64,000 bases of DNA. Source: Camarhynchus parvulus (Eukaryota > Chordata > Aves > Passeriformes > Thraupidae). The position numbers were made by a program, and so were the translations under genes. Positions 48,701 to 60,756 of the stretch are shown here, piece by piece (the first letter of the stretch is position 1; the number at the start of each line of letters is the position of its first letter). The notes below the pieces were generated by a model. The model was not told where the DNA came from. It did no database searches and was given only the letters and a program-made list of their open reading frames with translations. The DNA lies in NCBI RefSeq assembly GCF_901933205.1, contig NC_044578.1:14780501-14844500 (forward strand). The letters are read 5' to 3'.

Positions 48701-51700
48701 CGGGGAGGGGGCCGCCGGGCAGCCAGTTCATTTCCCTGGTAATCAGCGGCAAGCTGCTATATTCAGGGAATGCTGTCCCTTTAATTGAACAGGCTAGGTA
48801 ATTAAATGGCACTTTTCCAATAGGACGTGCTAGGTAAATCTAATAGTTGGTTATTTAATATCACTTTGAAGTCTGCCCACTCAAGCACAATGACAGCACA
48901 GGAGCATGTGAACTATTAGCTAGGAAAAAAAAAAAAAACAGGATCTCAAAAATTAATTAAATCTCATGCAATTTAGGGGGAACGTTTATCTTGATTTGTC
49001 ATAACAGAATTAATTCAAGGCCTCCAATTCACTTGGGGGCAGATCTGTTACTCTGAATTAACCAAGCGTAATTTGGCTGGGTTTTTTTTCCCCTTTTTTT
49101 TTCTTCCTCTTCTCTAATGCAGCACTTGCCATTATGCACAGCCCCCCCTTTTAAGTATCAATAGCTTCTGGTGCTTTTAAGGTGCTTGGTCTCTAGTTAT
49201 TCTGAAGTACCTTTAATGGACTTGGCTTCAGGCATAATTTCTGTGTTGCCTTTCTTTGTTACATTTAATATAGCTGGTGCAGAATTTAGATTAAATGTGG
49301 GGAATGTACAAAAACACTGATTCTTTCTGGATCAGTAGGTCTGGATGTGCATTTCTCTTTGCTAGGGCTTGGATATATATGTATGTGGACACAAATGTGC
49401 ACCATGTCGTGCCAGAATCAAGAGTGCTTAAATCTGTCTCCACGATTTTGGAAAGCAGTGGAACCTTACTTTGTTAGTACAAGTTGCTAGAGACGTGTTT
49501 CTGCTGATGCTGAATTTTGAGTAGCAAGATGGGAAACTGGGTTGAGATTTCTTGCTGCTTTCATTCCCACTCTCCTACAGAAAGTTCTGAAAAAAACCCC
49601 ACCAGCAAAAAAAAAAAAAAAAACCAGAAGCATTTGGGGGTGTGGGGAATGCTGTGTTGGAACCACACAGTAGTTAATTTAAGGTGGCTCAGTAAAATGC
49701 TGCTAAGTGTAGAAGAGCTGCCTTGTCCGTAAAGGGAACCTCTTGATGTTTGTGATTGATTGCATTGCCCAAATGTTGAAATATTAATGACCTTCTTGGA
49801 CTGAGGACCCAAAGAGGAAACTGAAACCAATTCTGTCATCACAATTAAAGAGTCCCCTGGCTTTAATTAGCCTGACCTGGGGTATCTCTACCCATTGCTG
49901 CAGTTAAAGAGAAAAGAGCCCATTAAAGTCCAGTCTGAGACCGATAGCTACTTAATTGAGCACCTAAAGCCTCAAGCTTTTTAAATCAAATACTGTCCTG
50001 GACAGTCCCCCTGGTTAGATAATTAGCTCTCCAGCTTCCCAGAAACCATGCAAAACAACTTTTTCAGTAAAGAATAGTTAATGTGGAAGACTTTCTTTGC
50101 TGGTAAGAAGAAATAACATTTTTTTAAAAGATAAAACTTCTTCCTGTTAATGGCATTACAGAACAAAACCATTCATAACAGTAGAGATGAAAAATAAGTT
50201 TAATTTTGTTGGTAAATAATAATAAGCAGCAGAAAGCTGTTCTGAGTTTGTAAGTAATTTTTAGGAATTTTAGCAGAAGATTCAGCTGAAGTGGCTTCCC
50301 AAAGGAGAGTTGTTCTGGGAACATGCCTGGGGAAAACTTAAAATGTGTGGAAAGCCTCGGGATTAGTTTGACTCCATTTATTAGAATTCACAGAGATTCA
50401 AGGTGTGGGACCGCTCTAGTTCAGAGAGAATAGTATAACGAATGCTTAATGAAGACAAGTAGTGCAATGAGATCAGCATTCTGAAAGCTGTGTTTTCAGT
50501 TGGGTGGTGCACTTGTACAGGGCGAAGAGGGGGATTGTGAGAGACAGCTCATCACGTTCAGATTCTCCTGGACAACTGACATCATCTGTCCATCTTTGCC
50601 TTTTACCCAGCAATGCCCTTGCTGCCACCTCCTTACTCTGGATTGTTGGATCTTTGCTTGGGAAGTGTGGCAGTGCCTTTCTGCCTCCTCTCACAGCCCT
50701 TCCCTGTGCAGTCTCTAGTGCCAACTTCAGTCTTAGTAACGATAAAGGAAGGAAAATGCATATTGCAATGCTTTGGAAGTAACCTCGGTATATCATGTAA
50801 CTATTCTGAACCGGTCCTGGTTTGGAAGATGCCCTAATAATGGACCTTTAGTTTCCAGACAGTTTAGTCCCTTTGGCAGGGAGGTCCTGACAATGTATTA
50901 GTTCAGCTTTCCCTTTGTAACCGCTGTGATTCTGCAAGAACGTGTCAATGTGTCGTGGATCTCAGACTAATTAGTTTTGAAATGGAGTTTTGATTGAACT
51001 CTTCAAATCGATGCTGCTGCAAAATTTGTTTCTCAGCTTCCTATTAAAAGCCATCTTAAGGGGCAGTTTTACTACTCTCTCTGTCGTTCAGTCGATACAT
51101 TTAATAACAACTTACAGGCTATTTTCAATAAAGTGGCGACAGCAAATTAGTAGTTTGAACATGACAAGCCTCCTCTGCAAGCTCGGATTCTGAAAATTCA
51201 AAGCAATTATTTTTATACAGAGGCGCACTGCAATCATTCAGATTACGGGTATTCTGTTGTAATGTGTGTCCTAGGTTGACACAAACAGAATTTTATGACT
51301 TTATTTGGACAGGAAGGAGATGCAAATATTAATATTTATTATGACACCAATACGCTAATTTGTAAATCCTATTGCTGTGTTTTACATCGTACAGAAAAGT
51401 GGGTCTGTGACCCTGCCAGCTAGTTCAATTTCCTTTTTTACTGCAAAATGAATTGTGGTAGTCTTTATAAATATTTGTGTCTATTAGAGACTCGCGCAAA
51501 AGCAAATAAAGGTTTTTCTAATTCTAGCTAAGGCAGCCTGTAAAAGTAGAACTCAATAATCATTACTGTATTATATTTTGAATCGATGCATTGTGCCTTT
51601 AAATGGATTTGAAGAATTATGTATATATTTTTCTTCACCACTCTTGTGCCTGTTCCCCCCTCCCCCCACTGCGTGTGCCCCCCCCAATGGCAGATGTTGT

Positions 51701-54700
51701 GGTCTCATTTGATTGCATAGGAAAACTGCAGTGATACAGCAAACACCCAGAGAGATATGATGACAAATGGGTCCAGATCCCGGTAAATTACTTTCTGCTC
51801 AAATCGAAATTTCATTCAGTTTGTTGCTAGCAGAGATGAAGTAATCTAAATTGTGGACTCAGGAGCAGATAGAGGGAAGTTGGAGCAAGCATTTCATTAT
51901 CAAGAGAGAGAGAAGGTTAGGATGAAAGAGATGAGCAGAGGCAAATCTAAAGTGTTGACACCATGATTGAAAAGGTTAACCCATACACATTATATATCAA
52001 CCTGGATAGCAGAGAGTTTCTAATGGAAACTCTGCACTGATGGAGGTTTACTGGAGTTTCAATACACTGAGCATGATGTCTTCTTAGATATACAATCAAA
52101 TCCTCTTAACCCTTTTGATGACTCATATCTCAAGATATGATTAAAGTACAAAAGAGTTCTTCATATAATTTCAAGGACACAATGCATTTAAACTCCAGTC
52201 ATGAATTGTATCTTTTTTTTATGATGAACCCAGTAATCTGATAAAATGTGTGTAGTACAGAATTGTTTGTGTTTCTAGAGGTGTAAGTCAATACTTCTGA
52301 TTAAATCCTGTGTAACCACATCCAAGGTAAGGTGAAGCTACCAGTTGTTACACAAAAATAAACTTTTTCATATTATGAAACATAAGCAAGTTGGAAGATG
52401 GGGGTCAGAAGTCTAAAAGAGTTGTGTAATAAACCGTGGCAGTGATGTGCAAAAATGCCTAGAGCCTTCTGTGTATTAAATTATTCATGATCATCACCTC
52501 TGTTTCAGGTTATTTGGAAATAGTGGTGCTTGCAGTGCCTGTGGACAGTCCATTCCTGCTAGTGAGCTGGTCATGAGGGCACAGGGCAATGTCTATCATC
52601 TTAAGGTGAGGGTTTTTTTTCTGTGTACTTTCGTTTTTAGCAGCTGATTAGTATTGCCATGCCTCTTTAGTGTAAAACCTGCATCTGCTTATGAATGAAA
52701 TGCAAAATAATAACTACAAGAAGGAGTATCTATTATAAAGCTTTGCTTAGTGCGTAGCTTTGTTCCCTTGTAATCACTAAAACTCTGCTTGAGTTATGTA
52801 CTGCGTAGTCCCAACAGGTAAGACTAATGCCATATTTGGAGATACTAGAAACCAAGCAGCTCCATATCTCAACTGCACTTGCAGTCTCTGAAGTGTAATT
52901 TTCAAACCTGCGGCATACTTAATTTGTGCTGTAGTTTCACTTGCTGTCTCTCTCCTTTCCCAGTGTTTTACATGCTCTACCTGCCGGAATCGCCTGGTCC
53001 CCGGAGATCGGTTTCACTACATCAATGGCAGTTTATTTTGTGAACATGATAGACCTACAGCTCTCATCAATGGCCATTTGAATTCACTTCAGAGTAATCC
53101 ACTACTGCCAGACCAGAAGGTGAATACTTCACAATTACTAATAAGCTTTCTTAGAGCTAAATGAAGATCAATTTCTTTTCATTCTAATAGTGGACATTCC
53201 CTGCCCCTGCAAAGAAACCTTTAAGTAGCTGAACTTACCTTAAGTTATTTAGGCACAGGGTTTGGGGAGAAAATAGTAACCTTTTAAATATGACATACAG
53301 GGTGAGTCAGTTTATTTTGGTTTGGGCACGTGCATCTGTACAGGTGTTGAACTCCTTATGTACAAAGCAAAATGGAGAGCATATATTAATACAAACTTTT
53401 AAGAAAGAGAAGTATTTTATTTTATAATCTTGAAATTAAATGCTACAAGAGAGCAGGTTTCTGAGGGAGGAAAATTAGATCCTTTAATGTGGAAATAAAT
53501 GCCTTATGAAGAGAAAGTTCCTGGACTAAGCTAATGTATTTTATTTCAATATTAAGATTTTAGTTGAGGAAGGACGCTGGGGTACTCTTTCAGAAGTATT
53601 TTCTTGCCTGTTTTGCATGTCATAACTCAGATTTTAAAACCAAAGTGCTATTTACTTACTGTTCCGTAACACTAATATCTCAGCTAGAGATTGTGTATCT
53701 CTGTGGTTGATAGTTTTGGTTTCTAGCTAAATGAGTAAATGATGATTGCGCAGGTCGTAGAGTGAAGAAGAAGAAAAAAAATTTCTGATCAACAGTTGTC
53801 TTGTAACTCTGAAACTAGATAGTTCTAGATGTATTTTAATCTTCTTAATCAGTCCTAAAGCTATGCAAGTGAGTGCATTTTGATAACTGCTGTGCCTAAT
53901 TTGTAACAATTACTGTCAACCTTGAGTTAAGAGACTGTTCATTCCACCCTGGTCCAGAAAAGAGTGGATGTATGACTCTTGCACATAATTTTATTCACAT
54001 CATATTTCATACTGATTATGTATTGATGACATTGATTCATTTACTCTTTACAGCGCCACTTGCATGGATATTAAATCTTATTGACCACAGATGAATTTTA
54101 ATTTCAGATTGGTGATAGATTTTTCCATCAGCTCTGATAGTATATTTGACTTTTTCATCATTAACCCAGGCAATCACACAGCACTGAGTTATTGCAATGA
54201 AACAAAAAGTGCACACTTCAGTTGGTAATTCTTTATAGATTTACAATAGGAACTTCATTAATGTCTGTAAGGATCACAAAAAATAACATTTATCTGCAAG
54301 TAGGAATTCAGAAGATGAAAAAAAAATCTGGGACAAATGCTAGGCTGATCTATTCTGTAGTGTGCAGTGTATTTTGGAGTGCTTTTAGTCCGTGGAGAAA
54401 TAGGTCCGAGAAAATAGAAACTGTTCTTTATTTTACTTTTTTTTTTTTTGGTTATGTTGCTACATTTCAATATCTGTGTTTGCTTTTTTTTTTCTGTGCA
54501 TAAATTTACTGATTAATTTTAAGTATTCTTTCAAGTCTTATACAGTGAATGTAATTACATCAAAATAAAGCATGGACCTTTTTTATTTACTTAATTTGTC
54601 AATCGAGGTGATGAGAGAATTGAGTACAAAAATGCTACATAGTTAGGCAGAACAAAGATAATTAAGATTGGAAGAGAATGTGTGGCCTCTTCTCAAGGAA

Positions 54701-57278
54701 GTACAAATACAGTTAAAGATTCATAGATTTATACTGTTGTGAATTTTAATGAAACAAATCTGTAATATAGACTAGCTAGCAGTGATTCTGTTAAATGAAT
54801 ATTTATAGGTATCCCATTTCAAAAAATAGGTAAAACCATTCATCTTTATACACTGCAGTAAAAGGTTTACCATTCTGAGAGTGGTTTATCCACTTGTCTT
54901 CTACGAATGTAAAGTTTAATGTAACTTCAAATTGGTGTCTAAATTGTCATTTAGTTTTATCAGTTTCTTTCTCTGCCTTAGCAAAACATAAAAATGATTT
55001 AGCTGCAATAAAAGCAGCAGACATGATGAGGAACATAGAACATGGCAAAGAGAAGTAAAAGGGACTGGGCTTGCAGAGCTCGTGACTGCAGGTACCTGGT
55101 GGGGGCTAAATGCAGAGTGGTGAGGGCAGGTTTTTGTCAGCCCCTGTCACTGCCTGGCAGTGGCATTGCTGCAGCCAGAGCTGAGGCACATCAGCCGCTG
55201 CTGGGGAGAAGGTTGAGGGGTCACGAGCTTGAGGGTTTTTCCTTTATAATACAACATCTCTAGAAATTGTTCTGACTACTCCTGCTGTTTTTCAAAGGGG
55301 ATTGCAGAGCACCGTTAACTCCAGAAATCAACACAGTTAAAGAGACAAGTTGATAATTCATGTATTTGTCAGGTTTCTGGAACTTTGGAAGCTGCAGGGG
55401 CAGTTGCTAAGGGAGTTATATTTTGTAATATATTTTTTTATATTTTATATTTTTAATAGTTTTATGTTTTTCTTTTTTAATAGTCTAAAGATTTTAACAT
55501 CAGAGATGTTTTACAGGAAGCTGCATGTTTTAGGGACACTAATTAAAAATATTCTTCCACTGTAACACAGTTGGCTGTAACAGATACTTTTTATTAAGCA
55601 TTACAGATCAATCATTTTCCATGTTATTCTATCACTAGAGATTACAGAGATAGCATAATATGCACAAGTTTGGTTTTTTTTTTTTAATTTAACCAAAGAT
55701 ATTGAGACACTCTCAGCATTAAAATACATTTTTGTTATGCATTGAAGGTGACAGTGATAAACTTACTCTTGTCTCACTGCAGTTTACAGGTGACCAGTGC
55801 AGGCAGGAAAGGTTGCATGGCCTAACTTGGTTTAAAAACTTGGGGTTTTTTTAAGGAGACAAAACGCAGGGATGTTTGCCGTTCCCGCCTTTTGCCTCCC
55901 TGAGGCAATTCACACATGTAAATTATAACTTCCCATCGCTTGCCCTGAAGTTTAAAAAACCCTGTTTTCTCTAAACTCAGTACTGTTGCCTGCTGAGTGC
56001 AGACTTAGTTTGTGATGTCCTGTGTGCCATTTCATTTGAAGGGGCTGTATTGTCACGAATTCTCTGTGCTTTTTTTGCACTGGTAGCATTCCTGTAGTAT
56101 TTCTTGTTTGCAACAGTATTACCACCTACTGAAAGTGTACATTTCCCACTGGTTGGCAGTGTTCGTAACAAATGTTTGTTTTCAGCTTCTATACTTTTAA
56201 ATAAAGTATGAGTTACATTACGTCTCTTAGAGAAGATCTTAAAAATCTTCTAGTTTACATATCACTCAGCAATTCCCTTGTAGTTACATAATTGGTGTTG
56301 TCTGTGTCCATAGTAGAAGATATTTGATGCTCATTTATTAAATATGCTTGCTGGCTGCTCCCTAATCTTTGTTCTGGACAGACAAATTACCTTTCTCACA
56401 CTGAGCTTCGGCTCTGGGGAATTAAACCTCCAAGCTTCTACTACTTTAATTAGCTTGAAAGTGGGGGGTTGCAGTTACTAATAGACCTCAGGCTTTTAGT
56501 AACTTAGAGGAAGGGTGAGAAAAGAACTTCCTGGGAAGCACAAAATGTCATTTTAAAAGCCATAAAAATCTAATATATATTATTTCATTTTGGTAATTGC
56601 AAACAGATTGTATTTGAAGACTATGGATGATCATTCCTATTTTATCCATGAAAGTTTAGATTTTTATTGAGTTAGACACTTTTAATTATCACAATTCATT
56701 AACACCAGTATGAAAGCACATGTTTGACTTCATATATTAAAATGTTTATGTAACATTAACTAACGTACCACATGAGGAATTTAAATGGGAGGGGGGAATC
56801 CTGAAATATCTATATTTAGCTCTTGTGCAATGCAGCATATTAACCAAAGTTGCCTTGGGAGGATATTGGCTATACTTCATATTTGCTTTACACACTATTT
56901 CTTCCAATTACAAGATCATATTACTCGCTTCTTCAAAGGCATGGCATAATGGTTCTTCCCTTTCAAACGGGGCCCAGAAAAACCACCCTATTCACTGTAT
57001 GATTTGTTAACAGAAAGTACACATTTCTTGTTGTAGTCTTTTTTTCATTTCTGCTTTCTTTAGTAGTGAAACTGTGAAAAATGTTTGCTTTTGCTGTTTA
57101 AAGTTGAAACGTTAGCAGTACGAATGGGCAGTGTAGAAAGCCTTAATCAAGTCACAGTTAGAAAGTAGTCTAATAAAAAATAGATTAGTGAATAGGGAAA
57201 AACAAAAGCAGTCATGTTGTAGTTTCCTATCTCAAATTTAGCTAAGATACCCATTTTTATTTCTTACAGGTCTGCTAA
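45482..57278 (+). CDS. LMO4: LIM domain only 4 (LMO4), spliced, complete
   Basis: Join 45482-45717, 52509-52605, 52964-53119 and 57270-57278: 498 nt, 165 aa plus TAA, the length of vertebrate LMO4. LMO4 is a nuclear adaptor with no DNA-binding domain. Its LIM domains bind LDB1/CLIM, DEAF1, CtIP, BRCA1 and others, and it regulates neural-tube, neural-crest, cortical and epithelial development. LIM1 spans about residues 23-76 (zinc ligands C23, C26, H44, C47, C50, C53, C73, D76). LIM2 spans about 87-140 (C87, C90, H109, C112, C115, C118, C137, D140). All 16 ligands are present. The short Pro-rich N-terminus and the tail ending PDQKVC are also LMO4 features that separate it from LMO1-3. The ATG is in strong Kozak context (gccatgg). 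All introns are GT-AG; phases are 2 (codon 79), 0 (after 111) and 0 (after 163). No frameshift or premature stop is seen. Confidence 0.97.
48360..48510. promoter_or_regulatory. Candidate enhancer block, intron 2
   Basis: AT-rich repeat-free DNA with adjacent homeodomain-like cores (caattaaaag, ctttaattag, atttaattaac), directly left of the intronic CpG patch. Inferred from motif density only. Confidence 0.3.
48580..48735. promoter_or_regulatory. Intragenic CpG patch
   Basis: A short, sharply bounded GC/CpG-dense stretch inside an AT-rich intron, 2.9 kb after exon 2. It could be an alternative promoter, an orphan CpG island tied to an enhancer, or a GC-rich repeat remnant. Confidence 0.5.
48736..49080. 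promoter_or_regulatory. Candidate enhancer block, intron 2
   Basis: Follows the CpG patch. Contains ggtaatcagc, ctttaattgaac, ggtaattaaatgg and aattaattaaatc, plus two direct copies of gctaggtaa (about 48792 and 48829). The motif composition resembles neural enhancers, but conservation was not tested. Confidence 0.35.
51200..51600. promoter_or_regulatory. Candidate enhancer block with POU octamer, intron 2
   Basis: Includes a perfect octamer ATGCAAAT (51320-51327). It overlaps the 14-bp palindrome aaatattaatattt (51324-51337), followed by TAAT-rich sequence. POU and homeodomain factors are plausible binders in a neural regulator gene. Confidence 0.35.
52509..52605 (+). CDS. LMO4: LMO4 exon 3
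   Basis: 97 nt between ctgtttcag and gtgaggg. It completes codon 79 (AG+G, Arg) and encodes residues 79-111, the inter-LIM linker and the first half of LIM2 (C87, C90, H109). Confidence 0.97.
52606..52963 (+). other. LMO4: LMO4 intron 3
   Basis: A 358-bp phase-0 GT-AG intron splitting LIM2 between K111 and C112. It has a strong pyrimidine tract before the acceptor (ctctcctttcccag). Nothing else was seen. Confidence 0.95.
52964..53119 (+). CDS. LMO4: LMO4 exon 4
   Basis: 156 nt encoding residues 112-163: the rest of LIM2 (C112, C115, C118, C137, D140) and most of the C-terminal tail. The donor is cagaag/gtgaat. Confidence 0.97.
53120..57269 (+). other. LMO4: LMO4 intron 4
   Basis: A 4150-bp phase-0 GT-AG intron. 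A GC-richer stretch at about 55040-55230 stands out from the AT-rich background and may be an unclassified transposon fragment. No gene was seen. Confidence 0.9.
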
Positions 57279-58015
57279 AAGGTCAGAGTAATGCAGAATG
57301 CGTGCCTTCATCTCAAATTTTGTTCATCACAGATGGATCCCATGTCTCCAAGTAGACAAGTCACCTTTGTAGCTAGCATCAGTGCCAGCTCCATACCATT
57401 GCACCTTCTTTATTCTTGATTGCCCTTCCCACATTTATTGGTGTATTAAAATGACTGAATATGAACATTAAGGACTCCATGAACCTGGGCTAATGGGAGA
57501 CTGTAGAGAAAATGAAAAAAGATCCACCGGAGGACATCTTGGGGGGTGGGTGGGGAAGATGACTAATGAAGCTAATTAAAAGAAGCATTGAAATCTGCTT
57601 TTTCTACCCTCATTAACAATTAGCAGGGCACTGGCCAGTTTGTACCCTGTGTTTTACCTTAACAACATTCTATTTGCTCTTTGTATATTTAAGTGTTGTA
57701 AGGAAATGTGTTTCAATCAAACTGAACATGAGATAAAGATGTGGCTTTTGTGATATTCTATCACAAACACTTTTATTGTATCTCTGTAAAATACAATGTA
57801 TGTATGCATGTAAGTGTTTTTGTCCTAATGTTGCTACTTCCCATGGCAAAAAAAAAAAAGAAAAAAAAAAGTCAGGCTCATAGCAGCTACTGTGTAGAAA
57901 TTTTCACCTACTTCTAATTTGCTGAATGAAGAAAAATCTTTTATTTGTGATATTTTCAGAGACATTTGCTCTAGTATGGTGTATTTAAATAATAAAAAGT
58001 AAAACAAAACCAAGT
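57270..58015 (+). other. LMO4: LMO4 exon 5: last two codons, stop and 3'UTR
   Basis: After ttcttacag the exon reads GTC TGC TAA (57270-57278), giving the terminal Val-Cys of LMO4. The 3'UTR is about 740 nt, AT-rich, with an A-rich tract at about 57849-57871. The end is set about 20 nt past the AATAAA at 57991. With the proposed exon 1, the mRNA would be about 1.9 kb without the tail. Longer forms using later AATAAA sites (for example 58411-58416) are possible. Confidence 0.8.
57991..57996 (+). terminator. LMO4: Polyadenylation signal of LMO4
   Basis: Canonical AATAAA 713 nt after the stop codon, followed by A-rich and then TG/T-containing sequence. It is the first canonical signal after the stop that I found. 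Confidence 0.7.
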
Positions 58016-60593
58016 ATGGGTTTTAGAAGCTTTGCTTTTTTTAAAAAATTACATTCAAAACATTCTGCAACTTCATCTTACATAGTCGTTACCTGAATTG
58101 TCAGTTACCTTTAAAAGTAGGTGTTTGGTTTGGATTTTTTCTTTTGCCTTATGCCAAGAAAGACTCTGTTAAACTACTTGACTGTGTTACTTGTGGCAAG
58201 GATAACAAGTACTACTTCAAAATTATATTTTTTTTCATGGAGATTCTTAATTCTGGTAACAAGAAGTACATTAGAATTCCCATTGCAGTGAATTACAGCA
58301 CACACAGAGGTACTGTGTTCTCTTTCCAGTTCCTTCTGTTTTAAGGATGTGCCTGTGTCTCTGAGCACGCAAGCATAAGAGGGTATGAATATACTATAAG
58401 AGGTCAGGAAAATAAAAGCCAACGAAAGGTCTGTACATCATGCTGAGCGCTAGAATTGACTATTCATGAAAGGGAATACAATAGCTATTCTGATCTGAAC
58501 AACATAACTTTGTTTGCTGGGTGAGAGACTTTAACTTTTCAACACTGATAATCTTAAGGAAAGAAAAACCTGTTTCCTGGGCTGTTTCTCAGAACCAGCT
58601 GATCTCAAAATATGATCTGTTTTCTGAAAGCAAACAAACAAAAACCACCTCCCCACAAAGCAGCAGAGCCACCTCTAAGCTTACAAAGGGAACAACTTCA
58701 TTTTGCATGTTTTTCCCATCAGCTGTTTAGTGGTAAATCTGTGCAGAATACTTTTGAGAAAAAAAATCTGACTTCTCACGTTTTTAGCAAGAATACTAAC
58801 ATGGATCTGTGGCTGTCCACTGTGTGCCTTCAGTCAGGAACCTGCAAGCAACGAAGCTGCCTTTGCTGCAATTTAAAGCAACTCAATATGAAGAAATACT
58901 CTACTTTTATAGAAAACTAATACATTCATAACACACTATTATTTTGTTTAATTCTGTTTTTTAGAAGGTGTTCACTGCTTAGCTGCTTGGTTATGGAGTG
59001 AGCTTGACTTATTTTTGTTGTGATGCCAGTAACACAAAAAGCTGATTTACAGATTTATCTGTATAAACAACCAACAGCAGATATTTTTGTTTCAGATTCT
59101 ATCTACTTCATGATGTCTAGTATATTAGAGGGCTGCTGATTTTTTTTGAACACTTCAGTGCTTGAGGAAGCCCCATTTCAGAGAAAACATAGCAACGTAC
59201 AGTATCAGACAGGAAAGACAAAAGACTACTTGCGTAACATAAATGACTGACACTATGTATGACTTTTAATTAAATGCACTTGTGGGTATTTTAAATAAGT
59301 TTCTAAGCTTTTTGATCTGGCATTAAAGTCTTCAGAGTCTGCAAATTGTGCTGCTTCAGTATCTTTGAAAAGACACTTGAAGTCATATGAATATAGAATT
59401 CAAGTATTAGTGAGACTGTAGACATCTTTTTATATTCTTTCAGTATAAGCACTCAAGGTACAGTGTTTAAATCTAACATGTACAGATTTTTGGTTGTCCA
59501 ATATAACCCAGAAGTGCTAAGAAGATAGCTAATAACTTCTAGTAAGAAATGTAGTATAGCATTTAGCGATGTAGAGGTTGAAGTTCATTAACAGCTTTAA
59601 ATAAACTATTATATGACTCATTTGTAAAGCACAGCTACCTATTTAATAGCTTACTTTAAAAGCATTTCTTAAGTTGCAGACCTATAAGATTACAAATGTC
59701 ACTCATGTTAGCATAATCCACATGCAAGTGATGAAGCCTTTGCTTTGATGTGCTAAATTGCAGGAGGACTAATGGAGCTATGAATATACAATAGAACATA
59801 TTTAAGTAGTATTCTTGCTTTAGGTAAAACACTTTCTTGAAACCAGAGGCATTTCACACAATGAAACAGGCTGTAATGGGGACAGTAGGTGTGGGCAGAA
59901 GGCTACTGGAAACACTTAGATTTGTCCTTATGTGAAAAATCACTTTTTTTTTAAGGAGATCTGTGAAGAAAAACACATAGTTGTTCACCTTTTGTCACAT
60001 GCCTTTGCTGCACTGAGGCTGAAATACACCCTCTGCATTTAGTGCTGCTGAAAAGTCAAATAATCATTCAGTAAGAGCTTCCCTTTCAAAAATGAATGTT
60101 GTTAAAAAAAGAATTGAAGGAAATATTACTAATCTGAAATCATCCTCATGAACCTGGATAAAATGCACTGTCTATACTGCATCTAAACATCTCAATCATA
60201 TAAATTGTCACTCTTATTAATGAAACAATTTTGTAAAAAGATTGCCCTCTAAATGGGTTTAATGTTTTTACCTATCCAGCTGTCTAGTTATGAGATTTAC
60301 GCATCCTGGCAGGCAGTGGGACATTAAGCCTTTCCAAACCAAATTCTGTTTGCAACAAGATACTGTCTTTTCAGTCCTACATGATTTATCTTTAAATATT
60401 TTAACAGGTTATGCAGTATCTTATGAAATATAAAATGAGAATGTCTTAACAAAATGAAGCCTATGAAATTAAGTCACATCTTCAGAATATTAACCACACT
60501 GAGTTTGTCTTCCTTTTTCCCTGTTAGTTAGCACTGATAAAATTTGCATCACCTAACATTAGGGTAAATACTAAAAAATCCCCAAACTCACGC
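58016..60593. other. Intergenic or extended 3'UTR
   Basis: AT-rich with scattered AATAAA signals (58411 and near 59600). Some of it may be an extended LMO4 3'UTR. No gene was recognised. Confidence 0.5.
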
Positions 60594-60756
60594 AGTGGCA
60601 GAGTATGCCTTGCTATCAAGGCAGTGGAGTCACTGCTCCTGGAGGTGTTTAAGGAAAGATTGGACATGGCACTGAGTGCCACAGTCTGGCTGACCTGGTG
60701 GTGTTCAGTTTAACTCGACGATCTCAGAGGTCTTTTCCAACCTGACTCTGTGATTT
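60594..60756 (+). mobile_element. CR1 LINE fragment, 3' end
   Basis: Matches the CR1 3' region as I know it: 'tatgccttgctatcaaggcag', 'ctggaggtgtttaag', 'ggcactgagtgcca', 'tggtggtgttc', 'gatctcagaggtcttttccaacc', then a tgtgatt end. It is 5'-truncated, non-coding and in + orientation. The subfamily differs from the copy near 1957, to judge by the 'gaggtcttttccaacc' end. Confidence 0.88.

Larger units (their letters stand above)
45718..52508 (+). other. LMO4: LMO4 intron 2
   Basis: A 6791-bp phase-2 intron (gtgagg to tgtttcag), the largest in the gene. It contains an A17 run (49607-49623), a GC-rich patch (48580-48735) and several AT-rich candidate enhancer blocks. No internal gene or named transposon was seen. 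Confidence 0.9.

Noticed and set aside
51964..52125. Inverted 'aaaaggttaac' and 'ttaaccctttt' pair resembling the 12.1 kb element
   Set aside because: The TTAA/CCTTTT motifs face outward, not inward, so they cannot bound a piggyBac-type element between them.
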